Below, piece by piece: positions 9,056 through 18,120 of a DNA stretch of 63,828 bases; position 1 is the stretch's first letter, and the number at the start of each line of letters is the position of its first letter. Source of the DNA: an uncultured Lachnospiraceae bacterium (GTDB lineage Bacteria; Bacillota; Clostridia; Lachnospirales; Lachnospiraceae); assembly GCA_900317475.1 (NCBI GenBank), contig ONGY01000019.1, forward strand, positions 1-63,828. Direction: 5' to 3'. The notes below the pieces were generated by a model. The model saw only the letters and a list, made by a program, of their open reading frames with translations. It made no database searches and was not told the DNA's origin. The position numbers and the translations under genes were made by a program.

Positions 9056-9939
9056 AGTTTTGACGAAAGCTTTCCGATTGTGCTCCGCTTCAGGACAGGC
9101 CGGTAAATCTCGCGGACATGCGCGATCACGGCACTCCCCGCGGTCACCATACGGCCGTACTCATTGAGAGAAAGCGCTGTCTGACTGAACGAAGAAGCAT
9201 CCGCCCCGTTCCTGTCAAGGACAAGATAATACGCATTCCGCCTCGCATAGACTTCCACGCAGACATCTTTCGTCTTCTTTTCTTCCGAAAGGGAGGAAAG
9301 ATGTGTAAGGCATTCCAGAACATCGCGGAAGGATGAAAATTCATAGAGGAAGAAATCCGAAAGGACCGCAGCGCCGTCCGCGGAATCCGCGTTTTGTCCC
9401 GCAGCCTGTCCCGCGCTTTTCTCTTTCTTCATCTGTCTTCCATGCGTCTTCCCGGAAAGCGTTATATCCGCGGAAGTACCGGCGGGATTTACATCACTGC
9501 CCGTCCCCGAAGAAAGGCCGGCTTCCCTGGCTGCCTTTTCCCGCTCCTCGCCGGACTGCACTCTCGCCGCATAGTCCTTCAGGCGCTCAATCTTCTGGTC
9601 TTCGGAAAGTTTTTCCAGTTCCTTCTTCAGGTTATCAGGAATCGCAATGCCAAGCTTCTGCTGAATTTTCTTCAGAAGTATGCGGAACTGCGTTCCGCTC
9701 TGCTCCGACAGAGTAAGGCTCACCGAATGGTCCGGGAGTACCGTCATCTGCATGCTTGTGACAGCACCGTCCGGCTTGAAATTCACCCTTCGCTGCGCCT
9801 CGCCCACAATCATGTGAAGGAATTCCATTGCCTGCTCTTTTCTTTCAAAAAGATCGTCAAGCCGGATCCCATGGTTCTCCATATCCTGCGGAGTGATTAT
9901 GCAATTGACAGTCTTGCTGTCGATTCGTCTGAATATCAT
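9052..9939 (-). CDS. mecA: MecA-family adaptor protein
   Basis: MecA proteins deliver substrates to the ClpC unfoldase and control competence and sporulation regulators. The 295-residue protein matches at both ends: the N-terminal domain (MIFRRIDSKTVNCIIT, GIRLDDLFERKEQAMEF) and the C-terminal ClpC-binding region (EFSSFRDVLECLTHL, YYLVLDRNG). Between them is a longer-than-usual linker of Lys, Ser, Gly and Ala (about 115-190). It lacks the length of B. subtilis MecA homology in the middle, so the client proteins are unknown. It has a GAGGATACTAC site and is first in the mecA-rluF-ligA-metA group. Confidence 0.8.
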   Translation of the reverse strand: MIFRRIDSKTVNCIITPQDMENHGIRLDDLFERKEQAMEFLHMIVGEAQRRVNFKPDGAVTSMQMTVLPDHSVSLTLSEQSGTQFRILLKKIQQKLGIAIPDNLKKELEKLSEDQKIERLKDYAARVQSGEEREKAAREAGLSSGTGSDVNPAGTSADITLSGKTHGRQMKKEKSAGQAAGQNADSADGAAVLSDFFLYEFSSFRDVLECLTHLSSLSEEKKTKDVCVEVYARRNAYYLVLDRNGADASSFSQTALSLNEYGRMVTAGSAVIAHVREIYRPVLKRSTIGKLSSKL

Positions 9940-10110
9940 GTAGTATCCTCAATAAAATGTATCTGTAAAAATAATCTGAATAATCCGACGGACCGCCTGC
10001 CGGCAGATACTCCGTATCAGGGCCTGCGCCTTCAAAGTCCGGCCTCTCCAGTCATATGTTCCCTTTGATAAGGAGGCCGTAAAGTTGATATCAGCTCTCA
10101 GTATAACACC
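9940..10110. other. Intergenic region between tsf terminator and mecA
   Basis: This spacer holds the presumptive mecA promoter region. A TATACT-like -10 (minus strand, about 10100) is visible next to the tsf terminator, but no convincing -35 box. No small gene or RNA recognised. Confidence 0.3.
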
Positions 10111-10143
10111 AAAAGGCGCAGGCCGTGATTACGGTCTGCGCCT
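10111..10143 (-). terminator. Terminator after tsf
   Basis: The minus strand forms an AGGCGCAGRCCGT stem with its complement around a short loop, followed by TTTT. It ends the rpsB-tsf transcript. Confidence 0.85.
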
Positions 10144-10185
10144 CAATATTGCGAGAATGTCCTGTCTGTCTTGTCTTACGATCTG

Positions 10186-11136
10186 TTATTTCTTGATCTG
10201 GGACATAACTTCTTCTGCAAAGTTCTCGTTTCTCTTCTCCATGCCTTCGCCGACTTCGAAACGGACAAACTTCTTGATGGTGATGGTGGTGTTGTTTGCC
10301 TTGCCGACCTGTGCAAGATAAGAAGATACGGTCTGCTTTCCGTCCTCTGCCTTGACATAAACCTGATCATTCAGGCAGATCTCACGGAGTTCCTTGTTGA
10401 GACGGCCGATCAGCTGCTTCTCAAGGATCTGCTGAGGCTTTCTCTTGTTCTCCGGAAGCTCGTCATTTTCCTTCTTGATTGCATCGAGAAGAATCTCGCT
10501 CTCGTGCGCTCTTACATCATCCGGCACATCGGATGCTGCAATATACTTCGGAGAGAGAGCTGCAACCTGCATTGCAACATTTCTCACCGCTTCTCTGACT
10601 TCATCGTTGATGACAGAGGTCTCGGCATCGACAATGACACCGATGCGGCCGCCGCCGTGTACATAGGTGGCGACGAGTCCGTTCTCTTCCTCGACCTTCT
10701 CAAAGCGGCGGATCGAGAGCTTCTCGCTGATGACTGCGATCATTTCAATGAGAGCATCGTTGACAGTCTCATCCGGCTGATCTTCCCACTTCTCAGCGAG
10801 GAATGCATCCATGTCCTTTGCATCGCTGTGAAGAGCCTGCTTTGCGACCTTGTCAACATAGGTGCGGAACTTCTCATTCTGAGCGACGAAATCCGTCTCG
10901 GAGTTGACTTCGACGACGGCTGCCTTGTGATCGCCGTCCTGTGCAATCCATGCAAGACCTTCTGCCGCGATGCGGTTAGCCTTCTTGGCTGCCTTCATCG
11001 CACCGTTCTTACGGAGATACTCAACGGCTGCATCGATATCGCCGTTTGTCTCGGTGAGCGCCTTCTTGCAGTCCATCATGCCGGCGCCGCTGACTTCTCT
11101 GAGCTGCTTTACAAGTGCTGCTGTTACTGCTGCCAT
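10186..11136 (-). CDS. tsf: Elongation factor Ts
   Basis: EF-Ts recycles EF-Tu from its GDP to its GTP form. The N-terminal UBA-like domain includes VKQLREVSGAGMMDCKKAL, and the EF-Tu-contacting TDFVA motif appears in NSETDFVAQNE. At 316 residues it is the length of the Gram-positive type. The start has an AAGGAGTTAACAATT site. It follows rpsB by 35 bases and shares its promoter. Confidence 0.97.
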   Translation of the reverse strand: MAAVTAALVKQLREVSGAGMMDCKKALTETNGDIDAAVEYLRKNGAMKAAKKANRIAAEGLAWIAQDGDHKAAVVEVNSETDFVAQNEKFRTYVDKVAKQALHSDAKDMDAFLAEKWEDQPDETVNDALIEMIAVISEKLSIRRFEKVEEENGLVATYVHGGGRIGVIVDAETSVINDEVREAVRNVAMQVAALSPKYIAASDVPDDVRAHESEILLDAIKKENDELPENKRKPQQILEKQLIGRLNKELREICLNDQVYVKAEDGKQTVSSYLAQVGKANNTTITIKKFVRFEVGEGMEKRNENFAEEVMSQIKK

Positions 11137-11171
11137 AATTGTTAACTCCTTTTTACCTTATCAATACGGTC

Positions 11172-11948
11172 TCAGACGGTTCCTTCTGCAGCCTGCTCAG
11201 CCTCGCTTGCTGCAGACTCTGCTGCAAGATCAGCCTGCTCGCCGCTGTCTGCCTGTGCGTTCTCTTCGCCCTGCTTTGCCTCGATGACTGCATCTGCCAT
11301 CTTGCTGGTGATCAGCTTAACGGCTCGGATAGCATCATCGTTGCCCGGGATGACATAATCGAGCTCTTCCGGATCGCAGTTGGTATCGCAGATACCGATC
11401 AGAGTGATGCCGAGTGCTCTTGCTTCGCTTACGCAGATTCTTTCCTTCTTCGGATCAACGACAAAGATCGCATCCGGGATACGGGTCATGGTCTTGATGC
11501 CGCCGAGGTTCTTCTCGAGCTTTTCCTGCTCCTTGACAAGTCCTGCGACTTCCTTCTTGGGAAGGACATCAAAGGTTCCGTCCGTAGCCATGGTGTTGAT
11601 CTTGTTCAGGCGCTCGATACGGCTCTGGATGGTCTTGAAGTTGGTCAGCATGCCGCCGAGCCATCTCTGGTTGACATAATACATGCCGCAGCGCTCTGCC
11701 TCGGACTTGATTGCGTCCTGTGCCTGCTTCTTTGTGCCGACGAAAAGAATCGTGCCGCCCTGCTCGACAATCTCGAAGACTGCCTTATAGGCTTCATCAA
11801 CCTTTACGACAGACTTCTGAAGGTCGATGATGTGGATTCCGTTGCGCTCGGTGAAGATGTACGGAGCCATCTTGGGGTTCCATCTTCTCGTCTGATGTCC
11901 GAAGTGAACACCTGCTTCGAGCAGCTGCTTCATAGATACTACGCTCAT
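11172..11948 (-). CDS. rpsB: Small ribosomal subunit protein uS2
   Basis: This is the structural protein of the 30S subunit. The start at 11948 ([13 protein letters not shown]) follows a strong AGGAGG site; the frame is open upstream to 12005. Conserved blocks include [27 protein letters not shown] and [11 protein letters not shown]. An acidic, Ala/Glu-rich tail of about 35 residues extends beyond the normal S2 core and is common in Clostridia. It sits directly upstream of tsf, as in most bacteria. Confidence 0.97.
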   Translation of the reverse strand: MSVVSMKQLLEAGVHFGHQTRRWNPKMAPYIFTERNGIHIIDLQKSVVKVDEAYKAVFEIVEQGGTILFVGTKKQAQDAIKSEAERCGMYYVNQRWLGGMLTNFKTIQSRIERLNKINTMATDGTFDVLPKKEVAGLVKEQEKLEKNLGGIKTMTRIPDAIFVVDPKKERICVSEARALGITLIGICDTNCDPEELDYVIPGNDDAIRAVKLITSKMADAVIEAKQGEENAQADSGEQADLAAESAASEAEQAAEGTV

Positions 11949-12097
11949 TTTGTTTCCTCCTGTGAATTGGTTTGTCTTCCGCATCCTGTTCTGCAGACGG
12001 GACATTGACGTAAGTCACGCCCCGGAAGGACTGTTCTGCCACCCTCACGGGCACCGGCAGCTGCGCAGAATGCGTGTTTTATAGTCACAACGTAAAA

Positions 12098-12126
12098 ATT
12101 CTATCAGAACCGCAGCAGCATTGCAA
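12098..12126 (-). promoter_or_regulatory. Promoter of rpsB-tsf
   Basis: Minus-strand -35 TTGCAA (12126-12121), 17-base spacer, -10 TAGAAT (12103-12098). The 5' leader is then about 145 bases long, long enough for autoregulation by S2, but I recognise no known leader structure. Confidence 0.75.
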
Positions 12127-12187
12127 GTAAAAAAACCGCGGCATCGTACGGCCTCCCGGAAGCCTCCGGGTACCGTCTTTGCTGCGG
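12127..12187 (-). terminator. Terminator after codY
   Basis: A branched minus-strand hairpin with inner stem CCCGGA/TCCGGG, an ACGG/CCGT segment and an outer CCGC/GCGG closure is followed by seven Ts (12135-12129). The T-run directly abuts the -35 box of rpsB. Confidence 0.8.
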
Positions 12188-12272
12188 ATATCTGCTGGAT
12201 AAACACGAACGATAAACATTCACTTTTCAGCAAAGGCAGGAGACACTCCCTCCTTCTGCAGAGGCTCTTCCC

Positions 12273-13064
12273 TTATTCGCCGTGAAGCTGCTTGCGGATA
12301 TTGTCGATTTCGGAATAGACCGCATCATTGAGAACCTTGATGTAGGTGCCCTTCATGCCCGATGAGCGGGACTCGAGAACGCCGGCGGACTCGAACTTGC
12401 GCAGCGCATTCACAATGACGGAACGGGTGATTCCTTCCTTATCGGCAATCTTGCTTGCTACGAGAATTCCTTCCTTGCCGTGCAGCTCGTCAAAAATGCA
12501 TACAATCGCTTCCATCTCGGAATAGCTCAGAGTGCTGATCGCAGACTTCACAACGGCAATCTTGCGGTTTTCCTCCTCATTCTCCTCTGTCACTGCACGC
12601 AGCATTTCCAGGCTGACAACGGTTGTGCCGTACTCGCAGAGAATGATATCGTCGATGTCATAGGAATCGTGCTCCCGGTACATAAACACCGTTCCGAGAC
12701 GTTCTCCCGCAATTTCAATCGGAGAGACAATGGCGATGCTGTCTGCATTCTGATTCTGGTCAAAGCCCATATTGACAAGGCTTACATTCTCCTTGGTGGA
12801 AAGCACGGAGAGAAGGCGCTCATTGAGATCCTCGTCAATGAATGTACCGACCTGACCCGTGATCAGCTCCTGCAGAGGCGGAACATCCGCACACCTGCCT
12901 ATTCCAAGAACCTTGCCTTTGCGCGAGACAATGAAAATGTTCGAACGAAGAATATCGGACATAATCGAGCAAATGTCACTGAAGACCACTTTCCCGGTGC
13001 TGTTGTTGTGAAGAAGCTTTCCGATTTTTCTCGTTTTATCCAGTAGCACCACGTTGCTGTTCAT
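12273..13064 (-). CDS. codY: Global transcriptional regulator CodY
   Basis: CodY is a DNA-binding dimer that senses GTP and branched-chain amino acids and represses nutrient-acquisition and biosynthesis genes during growth. The 263 residues cover the N-terminal GAF ligand domain (starting LLDKTRKIGKLL, with MSDILRSNIFIVSRKGKVLG) and the C-terminal winged helix-turn-helix (VASKIADKEGITRSVIVNALRK, about 200-225, then LESRSSGMKGTYI). It lies between topA and rpsB, the usual Firmicute position. CodY-box-like sites occur at opp and pheA in this window, and a cluster of weaker ones lies upstream of codY itself. Confidence 0.96.
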   Translation of the reverse strand: MNSNVVLLDKTRKIGKLLHNNSTGKVVFSDICSIMSDILRSNIFIVSRKGKVLGIGRCADVPPLQELITGQVGTFIDEDLNERLLSVLSTKENVSLVNMGFDQNQNADSIAIVSPIEIAGERLGTVFMYREHDSYDIDDIILCEYGTTVVSLEMLRAVTEENEEENRKIAVVKSAISTLSYSEMEAIVCIFDELHGKEGILVASKIADKEGITRSVIVNALRKFESAGVLESRSSGMKGTYIKVLNDAVYSEIDNIRKQLHGE

Positions 13065-13204
13065 GCTTTCTTCCTTTCTTCTGTGATGAAGATTGTGACG
13101 ATCACCAGGGATATAGATGCCGCTTCACGGACGAAGGAGGAACTCACATCCGTTTTGTCCTTTGGCCGCAGAGCTGTTCCATCAACTCTTATAACTCAAA
13201 GTAA

Positions 13205-13233
13205 CTATAACACGTGAAAAGCAACAGTGCAAT
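13205..13233 (-). promoter_or_regulatory. Promoter of codY
   Basis: Minus-strand -35 TTGCAC (13233-13228), 17-base spacer, -10 TATAGT (13210-13205); about 140 bases upstream of the codY start. Confidence 0.7.
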
Positions 13234-13410
13234 GAATTTGTCAGATTTTTCTTGCATTTCATATATTTTCAATTAACCGGCAGAAAAATGAAAGTCAGAA
13301 AATATATTCTGCATTGTGTCTTGCATGGTGTACAAATCTGAAAAATTCGCACAATATTTTCGCTTTTGCGCAATGACGCAGCATGAAGCAGTCTTCTGAT
13401 TTATTACTGA
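13234..13410. promoter_or_regulatory. AT-rich region upstream of codY with degenerate CodY-like half sites
   Basis: This stretch is much richer in A+T than its surroundings and contains at least four CWGA-centred sites, each matching the CodY consensus at about 10 of 15 positions. It also holds a weak hairpin (about 13342-13372) followed by a T-rich stretch that could end topA transcription. No gene is visible. Confidence 0.35.
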
Positions 13411-15519
13411 TTACTGGTCCTTTTCCTCCGGCTTGTCCATGGTATAGCCGCAGTTTTCATTCCAACACACAAGCTTCCTGCCCTTTTCCAGCATGATGCT
13501 TCCGCACTTGGGGCAGCGTGTCTTCGACGGCCTCTGCCAGACCATGAAATCGCAGTCCGGGTTTCCGAGGCAGCCATAGTAGGTTCTTCCCTTTCTTGTG
13601 CGCTTAATGACAATATCTTTGCCGCACTTGGGGCAGGCGACGCCGATCTTTTCGTAGTAGGGCTTTGTGTTTTTGCACTCCGGAAATCCGGGGCATGCAA
13701 GGAACTTGCCGTGCGGCCCGTACTTGATGACCATCTTCCGGCCGCAGTTTTCGCAGATGACATCGGACTCCTCGTCGGCGATCTTTACCTCTGCAAGGTC
13801 TTTCTCCGCCTTCTTCACCGCCTCATCAAGGTCCGGATAGAAATTCTCGACAATTGTCTTCCATTTCACATCCCCGGAAGCTACGCCGTCGAGCAGTGTC
13901 TCAAGATTGGCCGTGAACTGCGGATCAACAATCTGCGGGAATGCCTGCTTCATCATGTTGTTGACGACCGTGCCGAGCTCGGTCATATAAAGGTTCTTGT
14001 CTTCCTTGACCACATAATGACGCGCAAGGATCGTCGTAATGGTAGGCGCATAGGTGGAAGGACGTCCGATTCCCTGTTCCTCCAGCGTGCGGACAAGCGA
14101 GGCCTCGGTGTAATGCGGCGCCGGCTGCGTGAAATGCTGCTGCGGCTGCACGCTCCGGAGCGTGAGAGAGGAATTCTCGTCGATTCCTCCCGTCATTCCG
14201 GAGGAAAGACCTTCCTCCTCTTCATCCGTGTATACTGCCATGAAGCCCTGGAATTTCACACGCGATGCAGAAACTGTGAAGATGTGCTTTTCTTTCTTTC
14301 CCTGCGCCTCGATTCTCACCTGCGTCGTCTCGTATTTTGCGGGGCTCATTCTGGATGCCGTGAAGCGGTTCCAGATGAGCTGATAGAGACGGTACTGATC
14401 ACGCGGCAGATCTTCTTTCACCCTGGCCGGCGTAAGAGTGATGTCCGTCGGACGGATTGCTTCATGTGCATCCTGAATTTTGACGCTGCCGGCCTTCTTC
14501 TGCTGCGTATTCGCCTCGGTGTACTCTTCTCCGTACTGCTCTTTGATGAAATCATATGCAGCACTCTTTGCCTCGTCCGCAATACGCGTGCTGTCGGTTC
14601 GGAGGTAAGTGATAAGACCGACAGAACCGCGTCCCTTGAGCTCGACTCCTTCATAGAGCTGCTGGGCAATTCGCATCGTCTTCTGCGTTGAGAAGCCGAG
14701 ACGCCTGCTGCCCTCCTGCTGCAGTGTTGAGGTCGTGAATGGAAGCGGCGCCTTCTTGGTGCGCTCACTCTTCTTCACTTCCGAGACCCTCGAGGAAGCT
14801 CCTTCCAGGTCCTCTGCCAGGGCGTCTGCTTCCTGCTTCGTGCGGATCTGTGCTTTGCCCTTGTCTGTGCCGTAGTATTTCGCTGTGACCGGCTTCTTTT
14901 CTCCCTGGATGTCAAAATCCGCGTCCATCGTCCAGTATTCCTCCGGAATGAACGCGGCAATTTCATCCTCGCGGTCTGCGATCAGACGCAGTGCCACAGA
15001 CTGCACTCGGCCGGCGGAGAGTCCGCGCTTGACCTTGGCCCAGAGAAGCGGACTGATCCGGTAGCCGACCATACGGTCGAGGACACGGCGCGCCTGCTGC
15101 GCATCGACGAGATTCATGTCGATATCGCGGGGATGTTTGATGGCTTCCTTCACCGCGTTCTTCGTGATTTCATTGAACGTGATCCGGTAAACCTTCTTAT
15201 CTTTATTCTTCTCATCATTCAGCCCGAGGGCCGTGACAAGATGCCAGGAGATAGCCTCTCCCTCACGGTCAGGGTCCGTTGCGAGATAAATTTTATCTGC
15301 CTTTTTCACTTCCCTGCGGAGGCTGGCCAGAAGCTCGCCCTTGCCCCGGATCGTGATGTATTTCGGCTCGTAATCATGCTCGATATCAATGCCGAGCTGG
15401 CTTTTCGGAAGATCACGGACATGTCCCTGCGAGGCCGTCACTTCATAATTGGGCCCGAGGAATTTCCGTATGGTCTTGGCTTTTGCGGGTGACTCGACAA
15501 TAATCAGATTCTTTGCCAT
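13411..15519 (-). CDS. topA: DNA topoisomerase I
   Basis: TopA relaxes negative supercoils by transient single-strand cleavage. The 702-residue protein from the ATG at 15519 (MAKNLIIVESPAKAKT, preceded by GGGAG) has the Toprim domain with DPDREGE near residue 110, the active-site Tyr in GLITYLRTDSTR near 300, and three C-terminal four-Cys zinc ribbons (CENCGRKM, CPKCGKDI, CPKCGSIM). The frame extends upstream to 15627, but that part lacks family similarity. It is upstream of codY, a conserved arrangement. Confidence 0.96.
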   Translation of the reverse strand: MAKNLIIVESPAKAKTIRKFLGPNYEVTASQGHVRDLPKSQLGIDIEHDYEPKYITIRGKGELLASLRREVKKADKIYLATDPDREGEAISWHLVTALGLNDEKNKDKKVYRITFNEITKNAVKEAIKHPRDIDMNLVDAQQARRVLDRMVGYRISPLLWAKVKRGLSAGRVQSVALRLIADREDEIAAFIPEEYWTMDADFDIQGEKKPVTAKYYGTDKGKAQIRTKQEADALAEDLEGASSRVSEVKKSERTKKAPLPFTTSTLQQEGSRRLGFSTQKTMRIAQQLYEGVELKGRGSVGLITYLRTDSTRIADEAKSAAYDFIKEQYGEEYTEANTQQKKAGSVKIQDAHEAIRPTDITLTPARVKEDLPRDQYRLYQLIWNRFTASRMSPAKYETTQVRIEAQGKKEKHIFTVSASRVKFQGFMAVYTDEEEEGLSSGMTGGIDENSSLTLRSVQPQQHFTQPAPHYTEASLVRTLEEQGIGRPSTYAPTITTILARHYVVKEDKNLYMTELGTVVNNMMKQAFPQIVDPQFTANLETLLDGVASGDVKWKTIVENFYPDLDEAVKKAEKDLAEVKIADEESDVICENCGRKMVIKYGPHGKFLACPGFPECKNTKPYYEKIGVACPKCGKDIVIKRTRKGRTYYGCLGNPDCDFMVWQRPSKTRCPKCGSIMLEKGRKLVCWNENCGYTMDKPEEKDQ

Positions 15520-15598
15520 GGACAATTGCTCCCTGATTTTTCTCTTTCTTTGACAGCGGACGGCCCCTGGCTCATTGCCTGACCGTCGACGAATCTGA

Positions 15599-15627
15599 AC
15601 ATTACACCAAAAAAACAGCCTTGGCAA
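15599..15627 (-). promoter_or_regulatory. Putative topA promoter
   Basis: Minus-strand -35 TTGCCA (15627-15622), 17-base spacer, -10 TAATGT (15604-15599). Confidence 0.55.
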
Positions 15628-15648
15628 GACTGAAGGCGTTTGAGATCA

Positions 15649-17235
15649 TCATTCACCCTCCCTCTCATCTGCCGCAAAAAGGCGTTTTTTCCTCCCGATC
15701 ATATCGTCGATGCCTCTGATATAAGAATCGATGTCCTTTGCATCATCGCACCGGCGGATCGTGACATTGTCGTTTTCTTCTCTGACTACCCTCTTTGAAA
15801 CGCTGCCCGGCCCGAGCGCCAGGATCGACTGGACTTCCTCGATGATGAGAATATTGTAGATGCCGTATTTTCCGGGACGCGCATACCCTGTATTCTCGAA
15901 ATTGCCGGACATATTTTTCTGCCGGTAGAGATAATAAGGCGAAAGTCCCATTTTAGCCGCGCCTTCCGCTGCAATACGCATCGTTTTTTCTGTATTGTTT
16001 GTATGCAGCGTGTCGTATCCGTTTTCGCGGATGAATTCCTGCATCCTGGAGCCGCGTTTTACGGCAAGCGAATGCACCGTGAGGTCATCGGGTCCGAGTC
16101 TTCCGATCTCCCCAATCGTCCTCTGGACATCCTCATCTGTCTCGCCCGGGAGCCCGAGGATGATATCCATGTTGATATTGTCCATTCCCGCACCGCGCGC
16201 CATGTAATAGGCATCGATCACCTGCTGAACGGTGTGACGGCGGCCGATCAGGGAAAGTGTTCTGTCATTCATCGTCTGCGGATTCACACTGATGCGGCTC
16301 ACATGATGGCTCTTCAGCACTTCAAGTTTATCTTTGGTGATGCTGTCGGGTCTTCCGGCCTCTACCGTGAATTCAAGAAGCGAATCTCCGGGGCAGAAAT
16401 AGTTCTCCGCAGAGTCGAGCAGCCGGTCGAGCTCTGCCGCATTCAGTGCAGTCGGTGTTCCGCCTCCGACGTAGATGGTGTCCAGTACAGCCCCCTGCTC
16501 CTTCATCATCCCGGAGCACTCCTTCATTTCCTTCTCCAGTGCCGCAAGATAGTCCCCGACCCTATCTCTGTATGCATCAATCGCAAAACTCGGGAAAGAG
16601 CAGTACAGGCATCTCGTAGGGCAGAACGGAACTCCGATGTAGAGGCTGTATCCCTTCTCCGGCGTGAGTCTCGAGAGGATCTTTCTCTCGCGCTCAGCAA
16701 TTTCTATGGAAAGGCGGGCCTTTTCTTCGCTTACGCGGAAATTGTCGCCGAGATACCGGATCGTCTCCTCCGCCCCGCGGCCCTTTTCGATCTCCCGGGT
16801 GGCCAGCTTGGTCGGGCGGATCCCGATGAGTTCACCCCAGGGAAGCTTTTTCCCCGTGACTTCCGAAAAGGAATCGTAAAGCAGATGTTTCAGTGCCGTC
16901 CGAAGATCACCTGACCGAACGTCAAAACTCCCGCCGGCCGGAGCCTCTGCCTCCCGTATATATATTGGTGAAGAATCTGCGTTTTTCTCTTTTTCTCCCA
17001 CGTTCCGGAAATAAGGAAGCTCCGGAACTGCATCGCCGCGGATGTCCCGAACTGTCAGAGTTACCCTCTCCTCCGAATAACAGACAGAGATAAAAGAATC
17101 TTTTGTTTCCGCGCTGTCCGGAGAAGAAAGAAGGACTTTTACCTCGTACCCCGGGAAAAACTCGCGGATGAGGGCCTGGATTTCATAGCGGTACAGATCC
17201 ATATTTACGGCTGCTGTAATAACAGGTGTATTCAT
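15649..17235 (-). CDS. hemZ: Radical SAM coproporphyrinogen III oxidase-like protein HemZ
   Basis: HemZ belongs to the HemN-like radical SAM group associated with oxygen-independent tetrapyrrole synthesis. The 528-residue protein has the iron-sulfur cluster motif CPTRCLYCSF near residue 185, followed by GGGTPTALN and the HemN-type C-terminal region (YYLYRQKNMSGNFENTGY). The N-terminal 160 residues are the extra HemZ domain. The start at 17235 follows GAGG by 5 bases. Whether it is a true coproporphyrinogen dehydrogenase is not established by sequence; no other heme genes are in the window. It follows the MBL-fold gene by about 85 bases, as in the relA-dtd-MBL-hemZ neighbourhood of other Firmicutes (dtd is absent here). 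Confidence 0.88.
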   Translation of the reverse strand: MNTPVITAAVNMDLYRYEIQALIREFFPGYEVKVLLSSPDSAETKDSFISVCYSEERVTLTVRDIRGDAVPELPYFRNVGEKEKNADSSPIYIREAEAPAGGSFDVRSGDLRTALKHLLYDSFSEVTGKKLPWGELIGIRPTKLATREIEKGRGAEETIRYLGDNFRVSEEKARLSIEIAERERKILSRLTPEKGYSLYIGVPFCPTRCLYCSFPSFAIDAYRDRVGDYLAALEKEMKECSGMMKEQGAVLDTIYVGGGTPTALNAAELDRLLDSAENYFCPGDSLLEFTVEAGRPDSITKDKLEVLKSHHVSRISVNPQTMNDRTLSLIGRRHTVQQVIDAYYMARGAGMDNINMDIILGLPGETDEDVQRTIGEIGRLGPDDLTVHSLAVKRGSRMQEFIRENGYDTLHTNNTEKTMRIAAEGAAKMGLSPYYLYRQKNMSGNFENTGYARPGKYGIYNILIIEEVQSILALGPGSVSKRVVREENDNVTIRRCDDAKDIDSYIRGIDDMIGRKKRLFAADEREGE

Positions 17236-17319
17236 GAAAACCTCAAAATCCGGCAGTTTGCCGGGACAAAACACATGAAAATAACTTCCGGACATGCGTC
17301 TTTAAAACGGGCGCAGCGC

Positions 17320-18039
17320 TTATCCAAAGTAAGGATTCAGCCTTCTCTCGGATGCCATATCGGAAGCCGGGCCATGGCCGGGCAAGAGGATCGTTCTGTC
17401 CGGAAGCGGCAGGATTTTCTCCCGTATGGAGCGGACGAGAGCGCTCTGCGATCCGGTCGGCAGGTCTGTCCTCCCGACTGATCCCTGGAACACCGTATCT
17501 CCGCATACAAGAACGCTCCCGGCGCTGTCGCCGTCCGGTCTGTTTTCCTCCTCCGGCTTAAGATCTGCGGCGGCTTTATCCTTATCCGCTTCCGGATCAG
17601 AAGGCTCCAGTGCCTCAATAAAATAGCAGCAGCTTCCCTCCGTGTGTCCGGGTGTTGCAAGAACTTTAATGGAAAGGCCTGCGATCCTGAGCTCTTCCCC
17701 GTCCTTTAAATATCGATCCGGAACAACCGTGCACGGACGATTGTACAGTGCAGATTCGTTGAGCATGGGATCCGAGCAGAGCCTGTGCTCGCCCTCCCAG
17801 ATGTATACCGGTGCGCCGCTTTCCTTTCGAAGGTCTTCTACTCCCCAGATATGATCGAAATGAGCATGTGTGAGAAAAATGGCGCGGATGATGCGGCCGC
17901 TCTCCGAAAGCGCCTGATAAAGCTCGTGTCCGTGATCCCCCGGATCAAAAACTACAGTCTCCGGTACCTCTGTACTGAGATAATAAAAATTGGTCGGAAG
18001 CATTCCGACCTGATAGCCGCCGATTTTTACTCTCTTCAT
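17320..18039 (-). CDS. MBL-fold metallo-hydrolase (glyoxalase II-like)
   Basis: This 239-residue metallo-beta-lactamase-fold hydrolase carries the metal-binding signature THAHFDHIWG near residue 57, then GHTEGSCCYF, CGDTVFQGSVGRTDLP and the terminal PGHGPA. These are the features of the small glyoxalase II-like family seen next to relA and hemZ. Compared with typical members (about 205 residues) it has an insertion of about 35 charged residues between the GHTEG and CGDTVF motifs (EALEPSDPEADKDKAAADLK). Substrate unknown; hydroxyacylglutathione or persulfide chemistry is possible for the family. Confidence 0.88.
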   Translation of the reverse strand: MKRVKIGGYQVGMLPTNFYYLSTEVPETVVFDPGDHGHELYQALSESGRIIRAIFLTHAHFDHIWGVEDLRKESGAPVYIWEGEHRLCSDPMLNESALYNRPCTVVPDRYLKDGEELRIAGLSIKVLATPGHTEGSCCYFIEALEPSDPEADKDKAAADLKPEEENRPDGDSAGSVLVCGDTVFQGSVGRTDLPTGSQSALVRSIREKILPLPDRTILLPGHGPASDMASERRLNPYFG

Positions 18040-18071
18040 TGAGCCCTTACTTCCTTTTTTTGCGATTGAAA

Positions 18072-18100
18072 AGCCGCGGGGAAATGAAATCCCCGCGGCT
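18072..18100 (-). terminator. Terminator after relA
   Basis: Perfect 10-bp stem AGCCGCGGGG with a 9-base loop, followed by TTTTC on the minus strand. Confidence 0.85.
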
Positions 18101-18120
18101 CACAGTTCATTACATTAGAA

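Noticed and set aside
11949..12100. Possible leader peptide upstream of rpsB
   Set aside because: Short open frames here have no separate ribosome-binding site; the region is better read as the rpsB mRNA leader.
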